In this document: piece by piece, positions 10,083 through 19,101 of the stretch
Layout: each line of letters starts with the position of its first letter
Numbering within the stretch: the first letter of the stretch is position 1
Source: JBFJVZ01 sp041623895
Lineage (GTDB): Bacteria; Planctomycetota; Planctomycetia; Pirellulales; Pirellulaceae
Reading direction: 5' to 3'
NCBI GenBank assembly: GCA_041623895.1
Contig: JBFJVZ010000049.1
Span: 1 to 26,385 of the forward strand
Length of the DNA stretch: 26,385 bases
Program-made: the position numbers and the translations under genes
Notes under the pieces: model-generated
Told to the model about the DNA's origin: nothing
The model's input: only the letters and a program-made list of their open reading frames with translations
The model's database searches: none

Positions 10083-11441
10083 TTAGCCTCGAAGTTCGGT
10101 CATCTCGCCGGTGCTGTCAGCGAATCTTTCGACGGGTACGTCCACGGCGTGTAGCATGGAGACGAAAAGATTGGCCAGAGGAACTTTCTTTTTCCCTTCA
10201 AACATGTGCAGTTTGCCGTGTTTGAAGCCCAACTTGTTGCCGCCGGCCAGGTGGATGGGATAGTTCTTTGTGCTGTGCGATGCATGCGGGTGCGCCGATC
10301 CCCAAAGCACGATCGTGCGGTCAAGCATGTTTCCATCGCCCTCCGGCGTATCACGGAGGCGACTCAGAAAGTAAGCGTGCTGTTGGGCGCGCCAATGGTC
10401 CCACTGTCCGGAATAGTCCGGCGGCCGTTTGTGGGCGATGTCGTGAGTGGCACCTTTGTAACCGAGAACGTAAGTGGCGTAATTCCACATCTCGCTGTCC
10501 GACGAATGTTCGCTTTCCAGCATCAGAGTGGCAAATCGCGTCGAATCGGTTTGAAAGGCCAGATAGATCAGGTCGTACATGCAACGAATGTACTCCTGCG
10601 GTTGCGTGTGGGACACCTCCAGATTCAGCCCCTTGGTAGCCACATCAGGCAATGGCTCGTGAGTCCACTTGCTGGTCCGCTCCACACGATGCTCCAGCGC
10701 TCGAATGGATTCCAAGTACTCGTCCAACTTGCGCTGATCTTGACTGCCAAGCCGGGTCTTGAAACTGCGACTATGATCGATCAGCAAGTCAAGGATGCTG
10801 GCTTCGCGCCTGAGCCCCGCTCGAACCTGATCAACACCCTTACCTGCGTACGGCTTGAACAGACGGTTGAAGATTTCCTGGGGTTTGTGCAATGACGGGA
10901 TCGGCCGACCAGGTCCGCGGTGCGATAGCGTCTTGCTTCTGCCGTAGGAACCAGTACCACCCTCAGTCCCCAACACCAATGATGCATAGCGAGTTTTCTG
11001 ACCATGCACGCTGGCGGCGACCTGATCGATTGAGATGTTGTTTGTCTTCTCGTGTCCCGTCATGTCGGCGCCGGTAGCGAAGACATCGCCGGAGCTATGA
11101 CCGCCAAGGGACCAGCCACCTTTGTGGTCGAGACCGCTCAGATAACTCACGGATTCCTTCAGTGGCTCGAACGGGGCTGACGACTTGTTGAAAGTCAGCG
11201 ACCCAGGCTCGCTGCACGGCCACCAACTCCATGGATCTGGCTTGTCTGCGGCCGGTACCCCGTGAGTCCCGTTGGGCATGTAGGCGCCATATGCGAAGTA
11301 GCTAATCAGCATTCGCTTTGGCAAGTCATCACTTGCCACGTCTTTGGCCCAGCTCATTCCGTTCAAAAGGGGCAGCGCCAATGAAATGCCGCCTCCGGTA
11401 AGAAGTACCCGTCGATTCAGATGCCAGGATTTCTGTTTCAT
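10083..11441 (-). CDS. DUF1552 family exported protein (second copy)
   Basis: The protein has 452 residues. The N-terminus MKQKSWHLNRRVLLTGGG resembles a Tat signal (RR followed by a hydrophobic stretch, then ALPLL...SWA). Hallmarks of DUF1552 are visible: an early PKRMLISYFAYG strand, GGHSSGDVFATGAD, the segment KLDEYLESIRALEHRVER, and near the C-terminus DRTIVLWGSAHPHASHS followed by YPIHLAGG. The family has no firmly established activity, although it resembles the DUF1501/alkaline-phosphatase-like group of exported proteins and usually sits beside DUF1592/PSCyt proteins. It starts 2 bases after the stop of the 865-residue PSCyt/PSD gene and is probably its cognate partner. Confidence 0.92.
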   Translation of the reverse strand: MKQKSWHLNRRVLLTGGGISLALPLLNGMSWAKDVASDDLPKRMLISYFAYGAYMPNGTHGVPAADKPDPWSWWPCSEPGSLTFNKSSAPFEPLKESVSYLSGLDHKGGWSLGGHSSGDVFATGADMTGHEKTNNISIDQVAASVHGQKTRYASLVLGTEGGTGSYGRSKTLSHRGPGRPIPSLHKPQEIFNRLFKPYAGKGVDQVRAGLRREASILDLLIDHSRSFKTRLGSQDQRKLDEYLESIRALEHRVERTSKWTHEPLPDVATKGLNLEVSHTQPQEYIRCMYDLIYLAFQTDSTRFATLMLESEHSSDSEMWNYATYVLGYKGATHDIAHKRPPDYSGQWDHWRAQQHAYFLSRLRDTPEGDGNMLDRTIVLWGSAHPHASHSTKNYPIHLAGGNKLGFKHGKLHMFEGKKKVPLANLFVSMLHAVDVPVERFADSTGEMTELRG

Positions 11442-11443
11442 GC

Positions 11444-14041
11444 TTATCGGCCTTCAGCTGGCGGCACTACCCAATCCAATCCTCGAAATGTTTTGCTTTG
11501 ACAAATCGACACGATCATGTCCTGCAAATTGTAGTTACTCTTCCTCGTCTGCGTGACCAACTCTTCGACGGCAAAGCGATCGCGCCAAGTCAGTTCTCGG
11601 CCGATGCCGTAGCTGAGTAGCCGTCGCAGCACGTTTTCGGCGATTTCATCTTCCCGGAATTCCAGCAGATAATCTTTCAGTTCACGCATCCCGTCAATGT
11701 TGGGGCCGCGTGGAACGATTGCATCAGCTTCCACCTGAATCGCGTTAATAGATTTCAGATAAGCGTCATAGCCTGCCAGGTTCTGGTGCTTGTTCTTATC
11801 AAAACCACTGACCCGCGTTCCTTCCGCAGGCACCATGGGCTGGAATTTGCCAATCGCATTGTACCTCTCGAATGGAATGCCCCAGGGATCGAGTTGCGAG
11901 TGGCACTCGTTGCAACTCTCCTTCTGCCGGTGCTTGGTCAGCAGATCCTTGATCGTCAGAGAGGTCTCTGCAGATTCACCGGCGGAATCCGAAAGCGCCG
12001 GGACATCGGCCGGTGGCGGTGGAACTTCGTCGCCCAGAATCGCTTCGCGTAACCAGACAGCACGGTAAATTGGATGCGGTGCCGAACCGGTGCCATTGCC
12101 AATCAAAACCGATCCGTGAGTCAGTAGCCCCCCGAGCCGGTGTTCCGGCTTGATCGCCACGGGGCGTAGCTGGTGACCCTGCACTCCTGCAACGCCGTAA
12201 TGCGCCGCCAGCGGTTGATTCAAGTAGGCAAAGTCGGAGTCCACGATGCTCAACACGCTGGCATTGCGATTGATCAACTCGGCGATAAAACCAATCGTTT
12301 CGGCGAGCATATGGTCGCGGATGGTGGGACGGTACGGCTCTTCGGTTCCCGCTCGTTCTCCGCGAGGAACGTAATAGAGAAATCGCGGAAAAAGCTCCCG
12401 GTTGATCGGCACAGTCTTCAGCTTGGCAAGACTGAGCCATTGCATGGTGAAGTTCTCGATAAAAGCTTGCGACCGGTCGTCGGACAACAGGCGGCGAACT
12501 TGCCGCTCAATGACAGCGGGATCGTCGAGTTTGCCTGCTGAAGCCAGCCGCATCAGTTCGTCATCCGGCATGCTGCCCCACAGGAAGTAGGAAAGTCTCG
12601 AGGCCAACTCGTAGTGCCGCGATGCCAAGCCGTCCTGTGCCAAGGTATGGTACATGAACTGTGGCGAAACCAAGACCATCGCCAATGTTTCGCGCATGGC
12701 CGCCTCCATCGTCTTCAACTCAGGCACGACCAGGTCGTAAATCCTGGCAAATCGGTTCACTTCCTCCGCTGTAGCCGGCCGGCGATAGGCTCGTGACATG
12801 AAACGTTGCAAGACTGCTTTGACATAAGCCTTCGGATCACTCTCGCGTAACGGGGACGCGAACAGAATCCTGGAATGATGTTGGGGCGGCCACGCTTCCG
12901 TCAGCGGGGCCTCGAATTCCAGCCACTCCACGACAGCACGCGGCATCGCCAGGTTGCGTGTTCTGCTGAAGTTGTTGTCATCATTCAGAGTCCCATCGTC
13001 ATAAAGGTTTTGAGGCGTGATCACGATGGTGTCCGGCTGACGCTTCCCCTTTCTGACCACCCCCGTTTGCACAGGAAAGTTTTCGATGCGGCCACGAAAT
13101 TCGTAAACCTGCGGATGATCCGGACTATTACTCAGTCGGATCGTACCTACCGGTTCAACCCGTTGCGTGGAGCTATTGACGTTGATTCCGTAGCCCATGA
13201 TCAGACGAAGCGGCAACTCGGTGATGCCCGGTGGCAGGATAGCCGACGCCTTGATACGAATGCAAAATTCGCCGGTCTTGGGAAAACTCTTGAGGGACAT
13301 CCCCGTTGCCGGTGTGTTGCGGCGATTGCCCCACACGCCCACCTCGTCCGCTCCCAATCCCCTGTCCAATCCGTGAGGCTGCCAGTCACGCCGAGTCTTG
13401 TGAATCTGGGGTCTCGACGGCTCGACGATGGCGCTGGCCATGGCGCGACGAGCGGATTCCAGATATCGGTCAATCTGCTCCGGCCCTATCCGCATGAACT
13501 CAGCCGTGTTGTTGAACTTGTACGGCTTGGTCGGGTCTTGCGGAAGCTGGTCGATCAACTTCAATTCGAACCCCAGGAGATCTCGCATCGTGTTTTGATA
13601 CTCAAAGTTCGTCAGCCGCCTTGCGGTCGGAACCTCAGCAGTCTGACTGGCCCTGGTAACGTAATCTCGCAACCCCGCTTCGATCCACTCAGCGACCGCC
13701 CTGCGCTCGGCGTCCGCCGGTTGCGGCTCGTCTTCAGGCGGCATCTCGTTGCTTTCGAGCATCTCCAGAATCCGTTCCCACCGTTCCAGGTCACGCCCGG
13801 TAGACAAGTCGGCATCGAGAGCGTGCAGCATGATCTCGCCCTTGCTTTTCTCAGGCCCATGACACTTGATGCAATTCACCTTGAAAAATGTTTTGACCTG
13901 CTCACCAAAGTCATTGTCTTGCGCAAGTGAACCGCCGCCGGCCATTAGCAATACGCCCAACAGTGCAGCGGCCATCTCTCGAATCATGATTCTTGCTCGC
14001 CACCGGGCAGGTCCTGTTCGCAAAGTCAGACTACTTTTCAC
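11444..14041 (-). CDS. Two-haem planctomycete cytochrome/PSD protein (PSCyt1-PSD3-PSD5-PSD4-PSCyt3-PSD2)
   Basis: The protein has 865 residues if the GTG at 14041 is used; that GTG overlaps the upstream TGA (GTGA, 14038-14041). An ATG at 13987 (residue 19) would give a more compact signal peptide (MIREMAAALLGVLLMAGGG). Haem motif 1 is C57-I-K-C60-H61 in the PSCyt1 domain, with NEMPPEDEPQP following at about 98-108. RRLTNFEYQNTMRDLLGFEL (about 141-160) marks PSD3/DUF1587. A beta-rich insertion covers about 210-390. PSD5/DUF1595 (about 405-435) and PSD4/DUF1592 (about 450-610, with ELASRLSYFLWGSMPD) come next. PSCyt3/DUF1588 spans about 635-735 with haem motif 2, C710-N-E-C713-H714, and PSD2/DUF1585 about 770-855. 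It is probably an exported electron-transfer protein whose substrate is unknown. Confidence 0.93.
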   Translation of the reverse strand: MKSSLTLRTGPARWRARIMIREMAAALLGVLLMAGGGSLAQDNDFGEQVKTFFKVNCIKCHGPEKSKGEIMLHALDADLSTGRDLERWERILEMLESNEMPPEDEPQPADAERRAVAEWIEAGLRDYVTRASQTAEVPTARRLTNFEYQNTMRDLLGFELKLIDQLPQDPTKPYKFNNTAEFMRIGPEQIDRYLESARRAMASAIVEPSRPQIHKTRRDWQPHGLDRGLGADEVGVWGNRRNTPATGMSLKSFPKTGEFCIRIKASAILPPGITELPLRLIMGYGINVNSSTQRVEPVGTIRLSNSPDHPQVYEFRGRIENFPVQTGVVRKGKRQPDTIVITPQNLYDDGTLNDDNNFSRTRNLAMPRAVVEWLEFEAPLTEAWPPQHHSRILFASPLRESDPKAYVKAVLQRFMSRAYRRPATAEEVNRFARIYDLVVPELKTMEAAMRETLAMVLVSPQFMYHTLAQDGLASRHYELASRLSYFLWGSMPDDELMRLASAGKLDDPAVIERQVRRLLSDDRSQAFIENFTMQWLSLAKLKTVPINRELFPRFLYYVPRGERAGTEEPYRPTIRDHMLAETIGFIAELINRNASVLSIVDSDFAYLNQPLAAHYGVAGVQGHQLRPVAIKPEHRLGGLLTHGSVLIGNGTGSAPHPIYRAVWLREAILGDEVPPPPADVPALSDSAGESAETSLTIKDLLTKHRQKESCNECHSQLDPWGIPFERYNAIGKFQPMVPAEGTRVSGFDKNKHQNLAGYDAYLKSINAIQVEADAIVPRGPNIDGMRELKDYLLEFREDEIAENVLRRLLSYGIGRELTWRDRFAVEELVTQTRKSNYNLQDMIVSICQSKTFRGLDWVVPPAEGR

Positions 14042-16590
14042 TTGCCCGCGTCTTTTCGGTACATGAATGAATCGGATGTCAGCAGCGAAACAATGACCGC
14101 ATTGAAACTGCCGCCGCTGTCGACGTAGGCGCGGTCGGCGTCGATCAATGTTCGTGAGTCGGAGAGCATTTCGTTCCTTCCCAAGAAATAACGGAACGCG
14201 TGGCGGATGATCGACTGACGCACACGTGTGGATCGGGCAAGCCTGTCGATCAAGTCAAAGGCGTCTTTGACTTGGCCATCCAGCGCCGGATCACCTGTGC
14301 CGGCGAGATATCCGGTCGCGTCGACAGGCAGCGTCTTGTAGACATTGGCACTCGTCTTTCCGTCACCCTTGCTGATGAGATTGTCGGGATGCTCAAGAGC
14401 TTCCTCGCTGCGATAGCGTCCGAAGTCATCAAAGACTTCAAACGGCAAACCCAGCGGATTCATCTGCTTGTGGCACTTCCAACATTCGGCGGCCTGCGTC
14501 ACGGAGTCGAGTCGCTGGCGGAGAGTGCGGTGGGGGTCTTCCGGAATCTGTGCATCAACGGTAATCGGCACGTCAGGCACGCGGCCAGCAAGCAGCTTTT
14601 CGCGGATCCACCTGCCGCGCCGCACCGGATCGGTCTCGGTGTTTTGTGAATGCGCCAGTAGCCACGCAGGATGCGTGAGAATGCCTTTGCGGTTGGGAAC
14701 TCGGAACGGCTGTGAGACGGGGTAATCCCATGTCACTTGCTCGCGATACCGGCCCTGAGCACCGATCGGCCCGGCACCAGCGATTTTAGGAAGACTATAA
14801 ATTTCTGAGTACCTGAATTTTTGCCCGCCGTGATAAAACCAAGGGAACGTGATCGGAGTAATTCCTTTGCCAAAGGTGTGATCGAAGAACTCCATGTACC
14901 GCTTGAAGTCCCGGACATGAATGTCAAGGCGGTCCTCCTTCAGCGAGGTAATACGCAAATTCTTGAACAGCTCTTTGTGTGTTTCAAAATTGTCGACCAG
15001 GAATTTCCCGGGATCGGCGTGCCAGTCGGCGTCTTTTAGTTTTTCGTAAGCCTCGCGCCAACCAGCAATGATCTTTTGACCTTCTTCGTCGCTGTAGGGA
15101 TGAAGCACGAAGAACATGTCCGTGGTCAAGAGCTGCTCGAACACATCCTGATCTTGCCTGAGGATGTAGTCGACCACGCGATCCGCTTCATTACTGACCG
15201 AACCCGCTGTCCCCGTGTAATCCCGGCCCGCGTTATCGTAAAAGCCGCCGCTGCGAGACTCGTCTTTGAACAGTTTGATGCTGTTGGGATAAGCGAAGAA
15301 CTCGCGGAAGAAACGGATGATCTTGGGATGCGTCACCTTGTGCGGGCGTACGTGCCCCGTGCTCACGGAAGGGGATGCCTCTGCAAAAAAGCTGGTCTTG
15401 TCATTGAGTATCCGCTCGACTTCACGTCGATAGTCTGCTTTGGCGAGCAGCCGCCCCTGGTCGGCAACTGCAACCAATGGATCATCCGGGACACGATCGG
15501 TCAGTGCGTATGCGATTGCATAACTGGCTTCGCGCGGTGAAAGCTTTTTTCTACCGAATTCGTCTGGCTCGCCTGCTCCGAATTCCAGCCGGTAAAGAAA
15601 CTCTGAACTCAGCAGTACGCTGATCAGCATCTGTCGCAGGCCCTCCGTGTTCCCTCCCCGTTGAATTGCCGATCGCAGCAACGGCAGGTAAGTTTGTAAC
15701 TCCTGCGGAGTTGCTTCACGCTGCAGCACACAATCGAATTGAGCATGAATGGCCGCCATCATTTCCGCGCTGGTCGGCTCGGACCGCTTGTTCACGATCG
15801 CGACAAACGCGTCCGGTGAACTCGGAGGAACCCAGCGGTCTTTGGGATTGGGGAACTGAAGCTTGCGGCGATCGACACCCGCATGAGTTGCTGCGAATAT
15901 CTGCTTTTCAGCAATCCATTTGGCATTATTGAGCATCACGAGCAAATGCCCGCCATCCAGCGCGGTCGTGTCGTAATAGCGAACACCGGAATGGTCCGGC
16001 AGCACGATGGGATTGGTAACACCGTAAAAGCTGCGTTGGCGCGTGTTCCCTGTCAATTTAAAAACCGCATTAACACGCTCGTGAAAAATCTGCGGGCTCA
16101 CCAACCAGCGGCGTGCCGGTGTGAAGGGCCGGTCTTTGATTTCGCCGGAGAAAAGTCTGTCGTGATCAACGAAGTTACCATATGCCGGATCGTGTAATTT
16201 TTGATCAAGTTTCGACGCGTTGTGCCTTCGCAACTCGCTCCGCAACCAATCGGCCAACAGCGCTCGTTCCAACTCACTCGGTTGCTGCGAATCTTCCGGC
16301 GGCATCAAGCCAAAGAAGATTTGGTCTTGTGCCCGATTGAGCAGCTCCAGTCTCGCCTCTGTCTTTAGCTTCCCAAGCCTGTCCAGCATGACATCGCCCT
16401 CGGCGGATTCACCCGCATGGCAATCGAGGCACTGCTTTGCAATCACCGACTGCACATCTCCGGGGATCACGAACGTACCGGCCGCATCGCCCGCCATCAG
16501 GGGAGACGCAATCAACGAACAGCAGATCATTGACAGGACGGTTGATAAAGACGTTCCAGGCATAGGTGGTGCTGTTACTTTGAAAATCAC
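14038..16590 (-). CDS. Two-haem PSCyt/DUF1592-type protein (operon copy)
   Basis: The protein has 850 residues from a GTG at 16590 that overlaps the amidohydrolase TGA (GTGA, 16587-16590). An internal ATG at residue 10 (16563) is an alternative, and either start leaves a signal peptide (STVLSMICCSLIASPLMAG). Haem motif 1 is C54-L-D-C57-H58 in CLDCHAGESAEGD, followed by LMPPEDSQQP. A divergent PSD3-like block (ARRWLVSPQIFHERVNAVF) is at about 159-177. A PSD4-like block (LLSSEFLYRLEFGAG...SPREASYAIAYAL) is at about 326-363. A PSCyt3 block with C703-W-K-C706-H707 and MNPLGLPFEVFDDFG follows. The C-terminal PSD2 block ends in LLTSDSFMYRK. It is closely related over its full length to the 842-residue protein encoded upstream, most strongly in the last 230 residues. 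Its product probably works with the DUF1552 protein at the head of the operon. Confidence 0.93.
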   Translation of the reverse strand: MIFKVTAPPMPGTSLSTVLSMICCSLIASPLMAGDAAGTFVIPGDVQSVIAKQCLDCHAGESAEGDVMLDRLGKLKTEARLELLNRAQDQIFFGLMPPEDSQQPSELERALLADWLRSELRRHNASKLDQKLHDPAYGNFVDHDRLFSGEIKDRPFTPARRWLVSPQIFHERVNAVFKLTGNTRQRSFYGVTNPIVLPDHSGVRYYDTTALDGGHLLVMLNNAKWIAEKQIFAATHAGVDRRKLQFPNPKDRWVPPSSPDAFVAIVNKRSEPTSAEMMAAIHAQFDCVLQREATPQELQTYLPLLRSAIQRGGNTEGLRQMLISVLLSSEFLYRLEFGAGEPDEFGRKKLSPREASYAIAYALTDRVPDDPLVAVADQGRLLAKADYRREVERILNDKTSFFAEASPSVSTGHVRPHKVTHPKIIRFFREFFAYPNSIKLFKDESRSGGFYDNAGRDYTGTAGSVSNEADRVVDYILRQDQDVFEQLLTTDMFFVLHPYSDEEGQKIIAGWREAYEKLKDADWHADPGKFLVDNFETHKELFKNLRITSLKEDRLDIHVRDFKRYMEFFDHTFGKGITPITFPWFYHGGQKFRYSEIYSLPKIAGAGPIGAQGRYREQVTWDYPVSQPFRVPNRKGILTHPAWLLAHSQNTETDPVRRGRWIREKLLAGRVPDVPITVDAQIPEDPHRTLRQRLDSVTQAAECWKCHKQMNPLGLPFEVFDDFGRYRSEEALEHPDNLISKGDGKTSANVYKTLPVDATGYLAGTGDPALDGQVKDAFDLIDRLARSTRVRQSIIRHAFRYFLGRNEMLSDSRTLIDADRAYVDSGGSFNAVIVSLLTSDSFMYRKDAGK

Positions 16591-17603
16591 GGTTCCACGA
16601 TTGGCGCCGCCTCAAGGTCCGCGATCCCGTAGAAGCGGATCGCATTGTCGTGGAACACTTTGCGTGCCAGCGATGGTTTCTTGCCCACGAAATACGCCTT
16701 GGTTAGTTGGATGACCGACTGATAGTCACCTGTCAAAGTCGTTACCGGCCAGTCGCTGCCATAGATCAGGCGATCTTCGCCAAAGCATTCCAGAGCCAAA
16801 TCGATCGTCGGCTTGTAGGCGGCCAGATCCTGGGGTGCCGGCTGCGTGTTGAAACGGCCATAAAGCGCCGACAGTTTGCAAAACACGTTCGGCCGTGTGG
16901 CGACAGCACGGAAGCCACGTACCCATTGCTGGTCATGCGGCCCTCCGTTCAACTTCACGCCACCGAAGTGGTCAAGAATCACTTTCAAGCTGGGAATGCG
17001 CCGGGCAATTTCAGCGACGTCCTGCAAGGAATAATCACCGATCAGAAAATCGACGGTCCGCCCCATCTCCGCGGTCAGCCGCAGATCGCGCAGCACAGCT
17101 TCGGTTAGCTCTTGCTGATAACGTCCCGACAAGCGGTAGCCAACGTATCGCTTGTCTTGGCAGAGTTTCAAGAATAGCGGCCGAAATTCATCCGTCCCGA
17201 TTGCCTGAGAAAGATTGCCAACCACGCCGCGATAGAGCCGCGTGTCGTGTGCGGTAACATCGAGGTTCCATTGATTGTCGACCAGTGCCTGGCCTGACAG
17301 CACGACCACGACGCCTTTGACGCCGTTGGCTCGGCAAATCGGCGCATGTTTCTCGGGTAAAAACGGACGATACAGCTTCACGTGTTCTTTGCGCGGCCAC
17401 GTCATCTGGGGACGACGGGTATCCCATAAATGCACGTGGCAGTCGATCACGGGAAGACTTTCCAGATCGTCTGCCTGGGCAGTCGGGTCGATGGCAAGCA
17501 AACCGCCCAGCAAAGCTACCGCTAACAACAAAGACAGCGTGATGAACGGGAACGGTGCGGTTCCCGGAATAAGACCCCTGACATTCCGAATCAACTTCAT
17601 CAT
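16587..17603 (-). CDS. Amidohydrolase-2 family protein with N-terminal membrane anchor/signal
   Basis: The protein has 338 residues. A hydrophobic segment at about 19-39 (FITLSLLLAVALLGGLLAI) precedes the catalytic domain, so the enzyme is predicted to be exported or membrane-tethered. The metal-dependent TIM-barrel signature is visible: H56-x-H58 in VIDCHVHLWD, H212 in ILDHFGG, and D284 in IYGSDWPV, with a terminal HDNAIRFYGI. The family (PF04909) includes L-fuconolactonase-like lactonases and decarboxylases, so a sugar lactone or related hydrolysis is plausible but not proven. Its ATG overlaps the upstream DUF1552 TGA (ATGA, 17600-17603). Insertion between a DUF1552 gene and its PSCyt partner suggests it acts on the same substrate pathway. 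Confidence 0.9.
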   Translation of the reverse strand: MMKLIRNVRGLIPGTAPFPFITLSLLLAVALLGGLLAIDPTAQADDLESLPVIDCHVHLWDTRRPQMTWPRKEHVKLYRPFLPEKHAPICRANGVKGVVVVLSGQALVDNQWNLDVTAHDTRLYRGVVGNLSQAIGTDEFRPLFLKLCQDKRYVGYRLSGRYQQELTEAVLRDLRLTAEMGRTVDFLIGDYSLQDVAEIARRIPSLKVILDHFGGVKLNGGPHDQQWVRGFRAVATRPNVFCKLSALYGRFNTQPAPQDLAAYKPTIDLALECFGEDRLIYGSDWPVTTLTGDYQSVIQLTKAYFVGKKPSLARKVFHDNAIRFYGIADLEAAPIVEP

Positions 17604-18997
17604 GCCATGAATTGGTCGATGGGGCCGGTTTGATCGATGTTCAAGCCAACATCCAAGCTGCCGTAGTGTTCGATCGATTTACCGTAGGCATTCAGCAGCG
17701 TGGTGTACCAATTGCCCAGCGTCTTATGTCCTTGTTGGCCGTAACCGGGCAGGCGAATGTAGCGGCGAGCAATATCAAGCCGCGTGTTGTTACCGGCCAA
17801 CACAACGAACGGCCACTCCGTACCGTGACTGTGGTGAGTCTCACCGTTATCCGGAAAGTAAAACAACATGGTGTTGTCGAACATCGTGCCGCCCGCTTCC
17901 GGGGTGTTCTTCAGTCGCGTGACGATCGTGTCGATCAACGTCATGTGCTGACGCCGAATCTTCTTGCGAACTTCGGTGGCTTCAAATCTCCCGACCGCCT
18001 TGCCGTGTCCGACATCGTGCTGATTGACTTTCTCGCCCTCAATGTCCGGCAGCCCGGAATACGGCGTACCCAGTTCGTCCATCGTGAAAGCGACCACGTT
18101 GGTCATGCCGGAAATCAGCGTTGACAGCAGGATCTCCGTCAGGCCGGCTTGGCGATCGACCGTTGACAATTCATCGCCCAGGTATTTTGCATCTAGCTTG
18201 GGAAGGTGTTCGCGAATCTTGTTGCTCATCGCTTCGACGCGGCTGTTCCGCTGCCGAATGTCCTGCAAAGCAGCGGCGTAGTTTGCGACCTTCACCCGTT
18301 CGGTTCCGCGCAGTTGCTCGGCGAGCTGACCTTCGTTGGTCGCCACGAACTCCAGCATCTGACGTTCCAACTGGTACTGCGCGCGAGCTGTTTGATCGGC
18401 CGAAACGGATTTATAAAGTTCCTGCATGGCCACCTTGGGTGAGCCAAAAGCGTAGTTCGGTTGTTGTGGACCTCGGGCTGAGAAGCCTTTCTCGATACCA
18501 TTGATATTTCCCCGGGAGTTGCCGCCACCCGTCGGGAAACAAGCGAACTCAATATGCCCGAAAGGAGAGGGAAAAAGCTTTGCGAGTTCAAAATCGACGG
18601 TCGCCCATTTGATCGAACTGAGTCGCTCGTTGGCTTTGAACGCACCCAACGAAGAACACCAGGTGTGATGGCCCGTGGTGCACATCTTTCCCGACAGACC
18701 CTGCAAGATCGTCAGGTTGTCCTGGTGAGCAGCAAGCGGGCTCATCCATTCCGGCAACTCTTGGCCGTCCAGGTCAGCGACGAACGCATCCTTCCTTTGC
18801 TCCGCATCCATCTGCTGCTTGCCCAGCGTGGGAGGAACAAGCGAACTTGGAAAGAGCCCGTTTCCTTTATGTAGGAAGATGAACCGAGTCGGCGGACGGT
18901 TGACGGGCGAAGCAGCAAACAGGCTCTGCGAAGAAAGACTCAACGCACCCGCGCCCAAGATGGACTGTGTCAGAAAACTTCTTCGGTTGTTCATCAT
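17600..18997 (-). CDS. DUF1552 family exported protein (operon head)
   Basis: I chose the ATG at 18997 (465 residues, MMNNRRSFLTQS...). An in-frame TTG two codons upstream (19003) and the adjacent ATG at 18994 are alternatives. A purine-rich GAAAGAAG lies about 9 bases upstream. NRRSFL followed by a hydrophobic stretch and SLFAA looks like a Tat signal. Features consistent with DUF1552 include FIFLHKGNGLFP, a TTGHHTWCSSLG block, an AALQDIRQRNSRVEAM helix, GMTNVVAFTMDELG, and DNTMLFYFPDNGETHHSHG leading into WPFVVLAGN. It is diverged from the 452-residue copy, so the two are not recent duplicates. It is the first gene of the six-gene operon and overlaps the amidohydrolase start by four bases. 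Confidence 0.9.
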   Translation of the reverse strand: MMNNRRSFLTQSILGAGALSLSSQSLFAASPVNRPPTRFIFLHKGNGLFPSSLVPPTLGKQQMDAEQRKDAFVADLDGQELPEWMSPLAAHQDNLTILQGLSGKMCTTGHHTWCSSLGAFKANERLSSIKWATVDFELAKLFPSPFGHIEFACFPTGGGNSRGNINGIEKGFSARGPQQPNYAFGSPKVAMQELYKSVSADQTARAQYQLERQMLEFVATNEGQLAEQLRGTERVKVANYAAALQDIRQRNSRVEAMSNKIREHLPKLDAKYLGDELSTVDRQAGLTEILLSTLISGMTNVVAFTMDELGTPYSGLPDIEGEKVNQHDVGHGKAVGRFEATEVRKKIRRQHMTLIDTIVTRLKNTPEAGGTMFDNTMLFYFPDNGETHHSHGTEWPFVVLAGNNTRLDIARRYIRLPGYGQQGHKTLGNWYTTLLNAYGKSIEHYGSLDVGLNIDQTGPIDQFMA

Positions 18998-19040
18998 TCT
19001 CAATCTTCTTTCAAGCAGGTCGACGCCACTTCGTTTCCAT

Positions 19041-19067
19041 CGGCTGTTCGTGCCAATCGAACAGTCG
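19041..19067. promoter_or_regulatory. Dyad-symmetric site in the operon leader
   Basis: CTGTTCG (19044-19050), a 7-base spacer and CGAACAG (19058-19064) form a perfect 7-bp inverted repeat, extendable to 10 bp with one imperfect pair. It lies about 45-70 bases upstream of the operon's first ATG, so it could be an operator or a leader hairpin. No regulator can be assigned. Confidence 0.35.
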
Positions 19068-19101
19068 GTAATTGACCTTGATCATCGCGGCAGTGTTCTT
19101 A

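Noticed and set aside
12875..13930. 351-codon plus-strand open frame
   Set aside because: It is wholly antisense to the 865-residue PSCyt/PSD gene, whose domains and haem motifs are clear. The antisense translation shows no recognisable motif.
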